Shown in pieces: positions 21,309-31,395 of a stretch of 64,000 bases of DNA. Location: assembly GCA_963556145.1 (NCBI GenBank), contig OY744467.1, forward strand, positions 124,001 to 188,000, written 5' to 3'. Numbering within the stretch: position 1 is the stretch's first letter; every line of letters starts with the position of its first letter. Source of the DNA: Hygrocybe punicea. Taxonomy: Eukaryota > Basidiomycota > Agaricomycetes > Agaricales > Hygrophoraceae. The notes under the pieces are model-generated. The model was not told where the DNA came from, did not search any database, and saw nothing but the letters and a program-made list of their open reading frames with translations. The position numbers were made by a program, and so were the translations under genes.

Positions 21309-22529
21309 ATGGCTGAATCGGAGTCGGTGGATCTCGAGTCTTTAACACTAAAGTGAGCACCCTTCATCACCATGCATATTCTCACTTGTAAAATTTTTGT
21401 CATTCTGGTAGGGAATGTCGTGAGAATCTAGTATTTGAGCAGATGCTCAAAATATGCCCTGACCTTGAGAAACGACTACTGGAATCATCTGCAGAAGAGG
21501 TCGAGTTCATATCCAATCTAGTGAGCACTTTGTAAATATGTTTCTCTACCGCTCAAGGTGACTTTGTTCTAGCTAGGGAAGGGTGTCAGTGGGGCTCATG
21601 CCGACAACACAAAAGGCATGAAGTCAGCCATTCTTGATTGGATAACACCCAAGGGACAGAGCCTTGAACCTGCTCTCAGTCGTAAGGTGAAGACAACTCG
21701 TGGATTCCATCATGAGTTGACTGGTGCACTCCTTTGTCCCGCTGGAGTCAACTGGTCTTTACCTCAGTTTGTTACCCCCTCCTCCCTATTATGTACTGAA
21801 ATGAACCATGAATTTTTTCAGTATTAAAGAAAAGCTCCATAGTGGTGAGATGCACATCCATGGCAACCAGTGGCCTATCTTCCTCTATGTGGATCTCGCA
21901 TACGATCTGGAGGATCCTTGGAGTGGTTTATTGAGAAATCAGCTTTTGGTCACGGTTCGTAATAAATACTTCATGTGCACTTTGCCGTTTTATTTAATGG
22001 TATATAGGGTTTCAAACATGTATTCACTTCACCAAGCTCGGTTGATGATGAGGAGCCAAAAGCGACACGGTCAGGAAATGCTTGAATTCATGGTATGACA
22101 TGCGTCACAAAACCATCCCTGGTGTACATTGCCACGCAAGCAAGTGTTGTTGGATTCATGAAATGATTACCTCTCACCATTATTCAGGTCCGCTTCGCTC
22201 TCAGTTCCACGAGTACCTTCTCTCGCACCGCTACTGTCACAGATTCCGAGACATTCTACAACAGTCTCTTAGATCTACTTGAGGATGTCAACGAGAAGGA
22301 AGAAGTCAAGGATCTCCTCACGTGGTGAAACCGGTAAGCCATGTAACCTGTTGCAAGTGACGTTTCTCATTGTTATTATGTTGCATATAGCAAAATCTTC
22401 CCGCATTCTTTCTCAGAAGCCAGAGTTCCAATTGAGGGTAGCGCTTTGTCTCGCATCAGAGAGAAGAGGCGTGCATTCAGGGAAAATCTAGCCTGGGCAA
22501 GCGGAACTGGTGAACCCCTGATAGATTAG
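21309..22529 (+). pseudogene. DUF6698-like agaricomycete protein gene
   Basis: The gene is start-to-stop recognisable. ATG 21309 (MAESESVDLESLTLK) is followed by an intron, then ECRENLVFEQMLKICPDLEK. After a second intron come GMKSAILDWITPKGQSLEP, RGFHHELTGALLCPAG, IHGNQWPIFLYVDLAYDLED, FKHVFTSPSSVDDEEP, KATRSGNA and IHGMTCVTKPS. The end is VRFALSSTSTFSRTATVTDS to the natural stop at 22529. These blocks are typical of a dispersed agaricomycete family I associate with DUF6698; its biochemical role is unknown. Two TGA codons break it: 22083-22085 between GNA and IHGM (Arg expected) and one at about 22327 in LLTW|NR (Trp expected). All introns keep the frame, so the gene was spliced normally before these mutations. 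Confidence 0.55.
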
Positions 22530-22559
22530 CCTTCCCCAACAATATGAGTAAACTGTTTC

Positions 22560-23480
22560 CGGATGTCACCTGTATCTTTCTGCCTGGTAATGATATCATT
22601 TGTCCCCACTGGATATCATAATTCCATCGTGGATGCGAATTTCCAGTATGACTGCTGCGTTGCCAGCAATATCATGATGCATCTAATGAAATGTCACCAC
22701 TGAGACAGACCTTCCTGTTATCATATTGTCAAACGACAAGCATGTGCTGATCTTGCAGTCAGTTCTGAAATTTTGATGAAGGTGTGGCTTTGGTGTCATG
22801 ATGAGCACACTTCTGTGCCAGTGCCAATGATTACAATTATGACACACATCTAATGAAAATTTTATCATTGAGATCATCCTGCTATCATCCTCATTGTTGC
22901 TAATTGTTGAGCCTGATCTCAAAATTGTGGTCAAGCTGCCGCTTTGATGTCATGATTGACAGAATGAGTGTTGTTGTAGCAGACATAGATTCATGGCTTC
23001 TGCAGCACCATCACTAACATAGTGATATGGTGGCAGCTTGTACATCAAGATGATATAGTTGTGAAATTTCTAATACAAAGATAATCATTGTTGCTAATGT
23101 GTATTCCTGATATATCTGAGGCTATTGATCTCTGTCAATCATGAACTATCTTTAGTTGGAGCAAAGATATTGTTTGGTATTAACTATCATCTGGCTTGAC
23201 ATGATGTGTTTTCACCTACCTAACCATACATTATCTGGGTTGGCCTGACTGTTACCATGCTGATATTGGATTGCAACCATGACACATCAGATCAGAATTT
23301 ATCATATTGTGTTGGATAGATACTGTAGGTACTGTTTGTCACATTGACTGTCATCATGCTTGACATGATGTATTTTCACCTACATAACCATATAAGATCT
23401 GGATTGACCTGACTGTTGTCATAATGATACTGGATGTTAACTATGACATGCCTGATCAGGTATTACAAGGCATTATCATA
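22560..23480. repeat. AT-rich region with degenerate direct repeats
   Basis: A unit of about 160 bp containing GACATGATGTRTTTTCACCT and a CCTGACTGTT block recurs imperfectly at about 23196 and 23356. Weaker relatives are scattered from 22780. No coding sense was found on either strand. Confidence 0.4.
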
Positions 23481-23485
23481 TTGTG

Positions 23486-23866
23486 TTTGATTTCCTGATG
23501 ACTGAACTCATGACAAAGAAGCGTCGGCATGGTGAAGTCCATCTGTCCTCTGAAGAATTCTACTTGATCGACCAGTATGATTTTGATTTGACAAGTCGCC
23601 TTCAAGGTCTGTACTCATTTCCGATAAAATACAAGTGCTTGGCTTGTCTTGTTTAGAAAAGGGACTACACGGCAGCTTTTCGAAAATCTCATGTGTTCAT
23701 GTCGCCCTCTATATCAGTCTTGACCCTATGAAAGGCTGCCTAGAATCCCTAGATTGTTCAACGTTTCAACTCAGTTGTGCCCGCCTTCCAACCTCCTTCA
23801 TGATGGAAATAATCCAGGACATGCAGCTTATTATGAAGCAGCCCTCCTGTTGATCACATCAGCAAA
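23486..23866 (+). pseudogene. gene fragment interrupted by element A
   Basis: Coding-like sequence begins MTELMTKKRRHGEVHLSSEE (after TGATG at about 23500) and continues RDYTAAFRKSHVFMSPSISV. A stretch with three stops (TGA, TAG, TAG around 23730-23750) follows, then IVQRFNSVVPAFQPPS and finally HDGNNPGHAAYYEAALLLI at 23790-23866. Element A then starts. Taking out A with one CA dinucleotide gives an open ITKMKKPAP and a perfect GTAAGT donor at about 27783, which shows that the 3' part of this gene lies right of 27755. Confidence 0.4.
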
Positions 23867-24275
23867 ATCCAGGGTCCTTTTTGAAACCCTTGGTGGCCTT
23901 GCACTTTTTCACAACCTTTGGACTTTTTTCTAAGGTTTTTTGACACCTTTTTTCATGACTTTTGCACCTTTAGCTACTTGGACAGGTTGACAAATTTTGT
24001 TGGTGAATGTGAATGTTTTTTTCTCTCTTTGTTCACTTCTTTGCTTTTTGGTTCTGTCTTATGGTATAGAGAGGAATGGAAGAGCAGGTAGAATTACTTT
24101 TAGTGCCTGATGTAATTAGATTCTTTTCATACCCTTGGTGCTCTTGTGCCTCTTTTCAATCTTGTGAGCTTTTTTGTCAAGTTTTTTGGTTCACCTTTTT
24201 TAAGTCCTTGAAGAACTTGCACCTTATCTCAACTTGTTGAGCTTTTTGGCCAAGGTTTTTGGTCCACCTTTTTTA

Positions 24276-25087
24276 CAGCCGTTTGTAATGATCTTGGCAC
24301 TTTTTGAAAAATTTTGATTAAAAGAAATGATATGGACTTAGTGAAAATTTCTGTGCTCTACCTAGTATCTCATGAAATACTGCATGGATTAACACGGTTA
24401 TAGAGGGAAAGTTGTACTGTTTCTTAAGGGCTATCCACTTCTATAATTACATTTGGACAATATTTAGTATTTGGTGACTTGAGGATGAAACAAAAGGTAA
24501 ACCAGTACTTTTTGACACCCAAAATGACATTGTCAAATTATGGCATCAAATGAGCTCCTATGAAAAAGATTGTAGAGAGAAAATTGTTCACTTTTTCAAG
24601 GGCTAAAAGTACATATACCGTGTTTTTCTTTATTTTTGTCCTATGAGCTTGTAATCATGATTCTTGTGGCATTTCAAGCATAACATGGACAAACATAGCA
24701 CAAATGAAATATTGCCTCAAAGGACAAAAATAAAGAAAAACACGGTATATGTACTTTTAGCCCTTGAAAAAGTGAACAATTTTCTCTCTACAATCTTTTT
24801 CATAGGAGCTCATTTGATGCCATAATTTGACAATGTCATTTTGGGTGTCAAAAAGTACTGGTTTACCTTTTGTTTCATCCTCAAGTCACCAAATACTAAA
24901 TATTGTCCAAATGTAATTATAGAAGTGGATAGCCCTTAAGAAACAGTACAACTTTCCCTCTATAACCGTGTTAATCCATGCAGTATTTCATGAGATACTA
25001 GGTAGAGCACAGAAATTTTCACTAAGTCCATATCATTTCTTTTAATCAAAATTTTTCAAAAAGTGCCAAGATCATTACAAACGGCTG
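24276..25087. mobile_element. foldback MITE, Tc1/mariner type, 812 bp
   Basis: Two arms of 367 bp (24276-24642 and 24721-25087) appear to be perfect reverse complements around a 78-bp spacer. The ends are CAGCCGTTTGTAATGATCTT with TA on both sides (24274-24275, 25088-25089). The following CTTGGCACTTTTTGAAAAAT resembles Tc1 termini. A related tandem unit at 24195-24225 (CACCTTTTTTAAG...CTTGAAGAACTT) shows the unoccupied sequence. There is no coding capacity; it would form a long hairpin. Confidence 0.9.
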
Positions 25088-25279
25088 TAAACCCTTGAAG
25101 AACTTGTGCTACTTCTGAACTTTGTTGAGCTTTTTTGTCAAGTCTTTTGGACTTTTTCTAAAACATCATCCCTTACCTTTTGACACCTTTTTCTCAGTTT
25201 GTTAGATCGTTTTTAAAAGTTATTTAGTTTGGATTACGAGCAGTATTGGTAAATTTTGGACTAAATGGTATAGTAATTT

Positions 25280-26045
25280 GGAGCCCCCTACCGTTGTTGT
25301 TGTCACCGCTCTTGCCGCCACTGATGGTTTTGTCATCGTCGTCATTTTGCTGCTGCCGCCAGTGGGTGGTTGTGGTTGTTGCCAGGTGGCTGTGGTGGTC
25401 GCCAACGTCATCCCGCTGCTGCTGGTGCCAGTGGGTTTGGTGGTGGTGGTGATGGTCACTGTCGCCGTCGTCCTGTTGCTGCTGCCAGTTGGCAGTGGTA
25501 GCCATTGTCGTCGTCATTGTCCTGCTTGCTGCTGCCAGCTGGTGGTGGTGGTAGCCGTCGTCGTTGCCGTCGTCCTGTTGCTGCTGCCAGTTGGCAGCAG
25601 TGGTGGCCATTGTCATTGCCGTCATCCTGTTGCTGCTGCCAGTTGGCAGTGGTGGCCGTCGTCATTGTCGTTGTCCTGCTTGCTGCTGCCAGCTGGTGGT
25701 GGTGGTAGCTGTCGTCATCGTTGTCATCATCCTGCTTGCTGCTGCCAGCTGGCGGTGGTGGTAGCTGTCGTCATCACCATCATCCTGTTGCTGCTGCCAG
25801 TTGGCAGCGGTGGTGGCCATCGTCATTGTCATTATCCTGTTGCTGTTGCCAGTTGGCAGCATTGGTGGCCGACGATGATGATGACGCGCTGCTTCTTGCT
25901 GTGCAGTCTTGGTAGCCGTCGTTGTCGCTGCCACCCTGTTGCTGCTGGCAGTGGTGGTAGCCGTCGCTGCCATCCTGCTTGCTGCTGCCAGTTGGCGGTG
26001 GTGGTGGTTGCGGTCGTCATCCTGCTGCTGCCAGACTGTGCCGGT
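25280..26045 (-). repeat. CAG/CAA-rich minisatellite, unit about 45-90 bp
   Basis: Many copies of CTGCTGCCAGTTGGCAG linked by GTCGTC/GTTGTC-rich spacers. On the minus strand, open frames are repeats of NWQQQQDDGN-type peptides. On the plus strand they are Val/Leu/Cys-rich. All three phases of both strands stay open, so the frames are explained by the repeat. An inverted relative lies at 29340-29780 and 34686-34760. Confidence 0.75.
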
Positions 26046-26090
26046 TGGTGGTTGTGGTCACCTCACTGCTGCTGCCATCATTGACCTGGT

Positions 26091-27029
26091 TAGGGTTGAC
26101 CACGGGTAAAGGTCAACCCGCGATATTTCCAAAACAGATTGCATGGGTACGGGTACGGTTGCCGAATATGGCACCCGCGACCAAACCATAACCCATACCC
26201 GCGGTTCACGGTTTTCGACGGGTTAGCAACAACGAGGGCTATACGCCCGAGGTATATTTCTTTTTTTCATTTAACACTATACTAATATTCATTTTTTTAG
26301 ATAACAACAACAGCGGCATGAGCACGACACGTCACCACGTCACAATCGGCCCCACTCGTTCACACCCTGGCCCTCTCGTTAACGTTCCAACAACAACAAC
26401 AACAACAACAACAACCACAAATGACAATGAGAAAGCAGGATAGAAATCAGCCAGAGAGGTGGTGCACCCACCCTCTGGTTGTCAGGTACGTCTCAGTGTC
26501 TTTTATATCATTGCTGATGCTGTTCTTTTAGTTATATACTTTTCTTTGCTAAACGACGACGACGACGACGATGTGACGACGACATGACACGACGACGCGA
26601 TGCGACGACCTGACGGCAACGTCGTCAACAACGTGACAACGACACGACGATGTGACAACGACACAACACGACGACGTGACGACGACACAACACGACAATG
26701 CGACGCGACGCGACAACCTGACGGCAATGTCGTCGACGGCGGCTCTGGCCTAATGGCCAGGCCGTTCCATCAACAATGATGTGGTGTCGGTCGAATCATC
26801 ATCCAGGGACCACCAGGCCGTCACCAAATGCCCGCGCCATGTCAATTGATGTGTGCCGGGTGTTGGTGACGTCTTTCTGGGTGTTCCCCGTGTCATGGCA
26901 TAGAGCACCCACCCCAACCCGTCCTCAAACGGGTGCAGGTGCGGGTTTTACCCGCCTCGGGTATGGGTTCGACGGGTACGGGTGCGGTGTCCTGATTTGG
27001 GACCTGTGGCCAACCTGTGGTCAACCCTA
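26091..27029. mobile_element. hAT-like non-autonomous element, 939 bp
   Basis: The termini are TAGGGTTGACCACGGGT on the left and, reverse-complemented, TAGGGTTGACCACAGGT on the right (one mismatch in 17). The flanks are GACCTGGT and GACCTAGT, an 8-bp duplication with one mismatch. Subterminal sequence is rich in ACCCGTACCCG. Inside are a CAACAACAA tract, a short exon-like frame starting at 26419 (MTMRKQDRNQPERW) with a GTACGT donor, and GACGAC-rich repeats. No transposase was found. Confidence 0.65.
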
Positions 27030-27755
27030 GACCTAGTTAGTAGGGGTTGGAGGTGTTGGGTACTTACCTTAGCAGCCCGGTGTCCTTGCACCCCTCCTTG
27101 TTGTTGTGCTGGTCATTGTCGTGGTCATGGTCGTTGCCGTTGTCGTGTCTGTGGTCAAAGGTCAGTGAGAAAAATACTAAGTCAAAACTTACCAAAAGTG
27201 GCAACTCAGACGATGTTTGGCACTGCATTTTGCCAAACATCGGCCAATGGTCCGTGTGCGTCCTCCAAACATATATAAGTCGTGCACATAAGTCATGTAC
27301 AGTCATTTGGTAGCTTCTATCCGAGTATCGCTTCAATTCCTATACTGACTTATATGCTTACAGAACAACTGTAATAGTTTTATATGTATTGTAATTTTAA
27401 TTAATCAATTAATTATATAATAATATTGTCCTTATACATCAATGAAGATTTGAACACCCGAAGCAACTTATAAAACTATTTTTGTGTCATTTTCTGAGCT
27501 TTTCATGAGCGGTTTGACCTTTTGCAAGGGGAACCTAGCTTTAAAAAAGTGAAAAATCTTGTGGAAAAGAGTAGTCCTTTTGAACCTTTTTGCAAGAGAA
27601 ATCTTCTTTTTCAAGAGACATCACCTTTTCTAAGGGAAGGGACCTAGCTTAGAAAAGGTGAAACATCTTGAGAGCCTTTGAGAGCTTGCGCACCTTTGGC
27701 CTCTTGCAAAAGGGTTGCAAGGTGTGGGAAAAGGACCCCGGAATTTGCTGATGCA

Positions 27756-28078
27756 CCAAAATGAAGAAGCCTGCCCCAGTAAGTATCCCTATTACATTTG
27801 ACTCGGGATTCTTTGCATGATCTGATGGCCTTATGTCTTCAAGCCCGAGTCCATCATCCCTGTGCTCTAAGTCCCAAACAGAGACTATTTGGGGGCTGAT
27901 CACTGTCGCTTTCCATACAGCATTGGATTAGAGCGGAATCACTGAATATGTCTCACTGTTTACGTATGCACAGAGGGTACGCAATTTCTTTTGATTGGAG
28001 TAGAAGTAGAAGCTGACTCGCTTTTCACATAACTACAGAGAGTATGTGATGTATCACAGGAAGAATGCACGCTGACTC
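27756..28078. other. host sequence between elements A and B
   Basis: This contains the 3' continuation of the gene broken by element A: a GTAAGT donor at about 27783 and degraded sequence after it. It also has a short open minus-strand frame (DLEHRDDGLGLEDIRPS). No intact gene was found. Confidence 0.3.
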
Positions 28079-28325
28079 CATCAGTAAAACTACATATCCC
28101 CTTTTTGGGCCCTTTGCACCTTTTCCAAGGGGGAAAAGGTGGAAAAGGTGAAAAGAGCTTCACCTTTTCCAGGCCGAGTCCCTTATCCTGTAAAAAGTCA
28201 AACCTCTTGTAAAAGTAGGTAAAAGCACATAAAAAAGTTCTCTAAATTGCACTGGTGATCCTATTTTTGTGGGCAATTCAGTGAGAATTTTACAAGGTGA
28301 AGAAATGCGATATATAATATTCTTA

Positions 28326-28886
28326 CAGCTGTTTTCATTGAGGTGTGGAAACTCCAAAATTTGAAGGTGGCTGTGCATTTCCAAATATGTAGTCTGCCGA
28401 GATTCCGTGTACAATTTTGTAGCTCCGACTAAGTACTCTAAACACTCGACATGGCTGGGCTTGTTCCCACTGCAGTGACTGCACCAGCTCAATATGTCTA
28501 TCAACAGGATCTGTAAGGTACTTGGTTTCAGGAAGTTTTTAGTATACCCTGCAGATCACCAGAAATATGGCATCACTTCCAAGTTCCAATCCCTGTAAAG
28601 TACAGTTTGGGTGCAAATTCATCACATCTGATATCATTTTCATTATCTCCCTTCTTGAAAACTCCCCAACACTCTTTCTTGATGAAATCCAGGACCAACT
28701 GTATGATCACTGAAAGATTGCCATTTCTGTATCTACACTTACTCACACATTGCTCTGGACCAACAAGCAAGTGTCCTGCTTAGTCGGAGCTACAAAATTG
28801 TACATGGAATCTCGGCAGACTACATATTTGGAAATGCACAGCCACCTTCAAATTTTGGAGTTTCCACACCTTGATGAAAACAGCTG
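28326..28886. mobile_element. TA-flanked TIR element, 561 bp
   Basis: Arms of about 112 bp (28326-28437 and 28773-28886) start CAGCTGTTTTCAT and are about 95% reverse-complementary. TA lies on both sides (28324-28325 and 28887-28888). The interior contains an open minus-strand frame (QLVLDFIKKECWGVFKK) that I could not place. The CAG...CTG ends flanked by TA resemble the foldback element at 24276, so the same Tc1/mariner-type machinery is plausible. Confidence 0.6.
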
Positions 28887-29184
28887 TAATAATTATTCAT
28901 TGCATGAGGCAAATAATTAAATAATTTTGATTAGGCTATAATATATTTACAATAGTATTAATACATTGTTATTACGGTTCTGTTAAGTCACTAAAAGATG
29001 GAGGAATACTGAAGCAAGTGCAAGAAACATAAATATGTGTTGGACTTATATATGTTTTGAGGTCGCGCATGGACCATTTGGCAAAGTTTGGCAAAATGGA
29101 GTGCCAAACATTGTCACTTGCCACTTTCGGTCAGTTCTGACTTAGTGATTTTCGCCACTGACCTTTGACCACAGACACGACAAT

Positions 29185-29781
29185 ATGGCAACAGAGAAGA
29201 CAGCGTCGACAAGAAACGACAAGGAGAGGTGTGAGACCACCCAGGCTGATAAGGTACGTCTCCAACTGCCTCACCATCCCCAATCCCCGCTAACCAGGGC
29301 AGGACGGCACATAGAAGACGATGCCACCCCACAGCCAACCGGCAGCAGCAGCAGGACGGCGGCAACTACAACCGCTGCCTACTGGCAGAAGCAGCCGGAC
29401 GACAACAATGACAACAACTGCAACCACGACCACTCCCAACTAGCAGCAGCAAGATGACAGCGGCCACCAGCACTGCCAACTGGCCGCAGCAAGGAGGGCA
29501 ATGACAATGGCGGCGGCCACCAGCATTGCCAACTGGCAGCAGCATGCAGGGCAACGACGACGGCGGTGGCCACCAGCATTGCCAACTGGCAGCAGCAAGC
29601 AGGACAATGACGACGTCGACCGCTGTCACCACCGCCAACTGGCGGCAGCAGGACAACAACAACAACAACCCACCACCCACTGGCAGCGACGACCGCGGGA
29701 CGATGTTGGCCATCACCACCACCAACTGAGGCCAGCAGCAGCAGCACCGGGATGTCGCCGTGCCACAATTGGCAGCAGCAG
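29185..29781 (+). repeat. exon-like block plus CAG-rich minisatellite (inverse of 25.3-26.0 kb)
   Basis: ATG at 29185 opens ATEKTASTRNDKERCETTQ up to a GTACGT donor. Pyrimidine-rich sequence with an AG at about 29298 follows, then CAG/CAA-rich units encoding WQQQ-like peptides. The block is interrupted by the hAT insertion at 29782 and resumes at 34686. Whether it was ever a protein gene is unclear. Confidence 0.4.
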
Positions 29782-29929
29782 TAGTGTTGCCACGGCTCGG
29801 CTCCAAAGCCGTTAGCCGTTGAGCCGAACCGGAGTTTAGCCGAGCCGAGCCGTCGGACCAGCTAACGGCTCGGCAGGCTCGGCTTCGCTGTTAAGCCATT
29901 TTTGGACGGCTCTGAACGGCTCGAACCGA

Positions 29930-31395
29930 TGAATATGTCCAAATTAGGCAATCGAACGACGTGTCTGGTTTTCTCATCGTCTCCCTCCCTCTTTGCCAGG
30001 TATTATTCTCTCGTCTCTCCATTTCCTTCTGTCTCAAATCTTTCCGCCGCATTTCTCGCTATCCAACAGCAATCTCATGACCCTGCCCTCAAAGTCACCT
30101 GGGCTCGCGATGTCCTCTTCCTCGTTGATCGCCTACAGCAAAACGCCTCCCCAGACAACCCAATCGGCCCCGCTTACATCCTCGATCCACAGCTCGCCTG
30201 TCTCGTCCAGATCGCAATACCCCTCGTCCTCAACATCGCAAACCTTCAACCCCTTCCAAATACAATCCCCCGTCACGTAGCAGAGGCTATTTACCTCAGG
30301 GCAACATTTGCTGCTTCAGGCGCATATCCCGACTTTGTTCAAATCAACCCAAGATCCACTTTTCGAGACTTCGAGCTCGCATTCCGGCTGTCTGCCCAAC
30401 CAGCAACACCCCCTTTTCCATCCACCAGGACAGCCCGTACCGCGACTTTTTCGACTACCCCCGGCTAGGCTACACCCCCCGCACCTCGTTCACGTCGAAA
30501 ACGAGGGGTCTCCGGCCCTCACATTCCGCTGTCTGCCCAACCAGCAGCCCCCCCCCTTTTTTCATCCCCCGGGATGCCCTACCCGTCTGGTTTTCGATCA
30601 CCCCCGACTAGTGTAAACCCCCCACACCTCGTTCGCGTCGACAACGTGGGGTCGGGGGGTCTCAGGTCTTCGCATTCCGCCTGTCTGCCCAACCAGCAAT
30701 ACCCCCTTTTTCATCCCCCAGGACAGCCCGTCCCGCGACTTTTTCGACCACCCCCGGCTAGGTTACACCCCCCGCACCTCGTTTGAGTTGAATACGAGGG
30801 GTCGGGGGTCTCCGGCCCTCGCATTCCGCTGTCTGCCCAACCAGCAACCCCCCACCTTTTTTCATCCCCTGGGACGCCCCACCCCGTCCGGTTTTCGATC
30901 ACCCCCGACCAGTGTAAACCCCCCGCACCTCGTTCACGTCGATAACGAGGGATCGGGGGGTCTCAGGCGCTCGCGATCTGCCCGTCTGCCCAACCCGCTG
31001 CTAGATCTGGCTATTCCGCCGCGTGGTTCAGGCTCGGCAGGGATTATGAAAACTTCAACGACATTTCTCATGCAAAGGAAAGCTTTGAAACTGGCCTCAA
31101 GCTGGCCATAGAAAGCTGCATATATGTATGTTCCCGCGCTTCTCTCCATCCAATTCACCTCTCATTCTTTGCCAGCGCATGGGAATGGCTCACCTCATGG
31201 GCCAACTCGGTGTTCCAGCCAGCCCAGAACAAGCGGTCCCTCTTCTCCATCGTGCCGCAACATTGGCATCCCTTGATGTACCCCAACCTGCCTATGTCTA
31301 CAGCCTCCTCCTCCTCTCAGAGTTTGCTCATGTCACAATCCCTCCACACCTATTCAGCCCCCTCATCCCCCCTGGATCTACTGCAATTCAAGAAT
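29930..31395 (+). pseudogene. captured SEL1-repeat gene (SKT5/Chs4-like), truncated
   Basis: The block includes RYYSLVSPFP, LSAAFLAIQQQSHDPALKV, RHVAEAIYLRATFAASGAYP, FRDFELA, then (after the 150-bp satellite) SGYSAAWFRLGRDYENFNDI, AKESFETGLKLAIESCIY, a short intron, RMGMAHLMGQLGVPASPEQA, and LLHRAATLASLDVPQPAYVY to PPHLFSPLIPPGSTAIQE. This is the N-terminal half of the SEL1-repeat protein related to Skt5/Chs4, activators of chitin synthase III. The remaining SEL1 repeats are missing. The sequence switches to fatty-acid synthase at about 31393. Exon order and spacing are normal except for the satellite. Confidence 0.75.
30388..30985 (+). repeat. about 150-bp satellite inside the captured SEL1 gene (four units)
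   Basis: The anchor CTGTCTGCCCAACCAGCA starts at 30388, 30529, 30681 and 30829, with a degenerate copy at about 30982 (spacing 141, 152, 148, 153). Each unit also has a CACCTCGTT(C/T)..GTCGA..ACGAGG palindrome-like core. It separates FRDFELA from the next SEL1 exon, so it occupies an intron position. The same family is arrayed in opposite orientation at 35497-36370. Confidence 0.8.

Larger units (their letters stand above)
23867..27753. mobile_element. TIR element A of the CATCAG-terminus family, with nested insertions
   Basis: The left end reads CATCAGCAAAATCCAGGGTC. The reverse complement of the right end reads CATCAGCAAATTCCGGGGTC. The similarity continues as C/T-rich subterminal sequence, and CA flanks both ends (23865-23866, 27754-27755). 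Inside are a C/T-rich CTTTTT-type zone, a Tc1/mariner foldback (24276-25087), the CTGCTGCCAGTTGG minisatellite, a hAT-like element (26091-27029) and an exon-like block near 27060-27150. No transposase is present, so it is non-autonomous. Transposon class unknown. Confidence 0.55.
27060..29260. repeat. long inverted repeat, arms about 230-240 bp
   Basis: The arm at about 27060-27300 and its inverse at about 29020-29260 share TATATAAG, GTTTGGCA...TGCCAAAC, GACCTTTGACCACAGACAC and a short exon with a GT(A/AC)GT donor. Read outwards, each arm looks like TATA box, leader, ATG and first exon (ATG at 29185 on plus; equivalent on minus near 27127). The arms belong to elements A and B and show that A and B face in opposite directions. 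Confidence 0.55.

Noticed and set aside
25224..26084. Long Gln/Asp/His-rich and Val/Leu/Cys-rich frames
   Set aside because: They stem from the CTGCTGCCAGTTGG minisatellite, which keeps several frames open on both strands.
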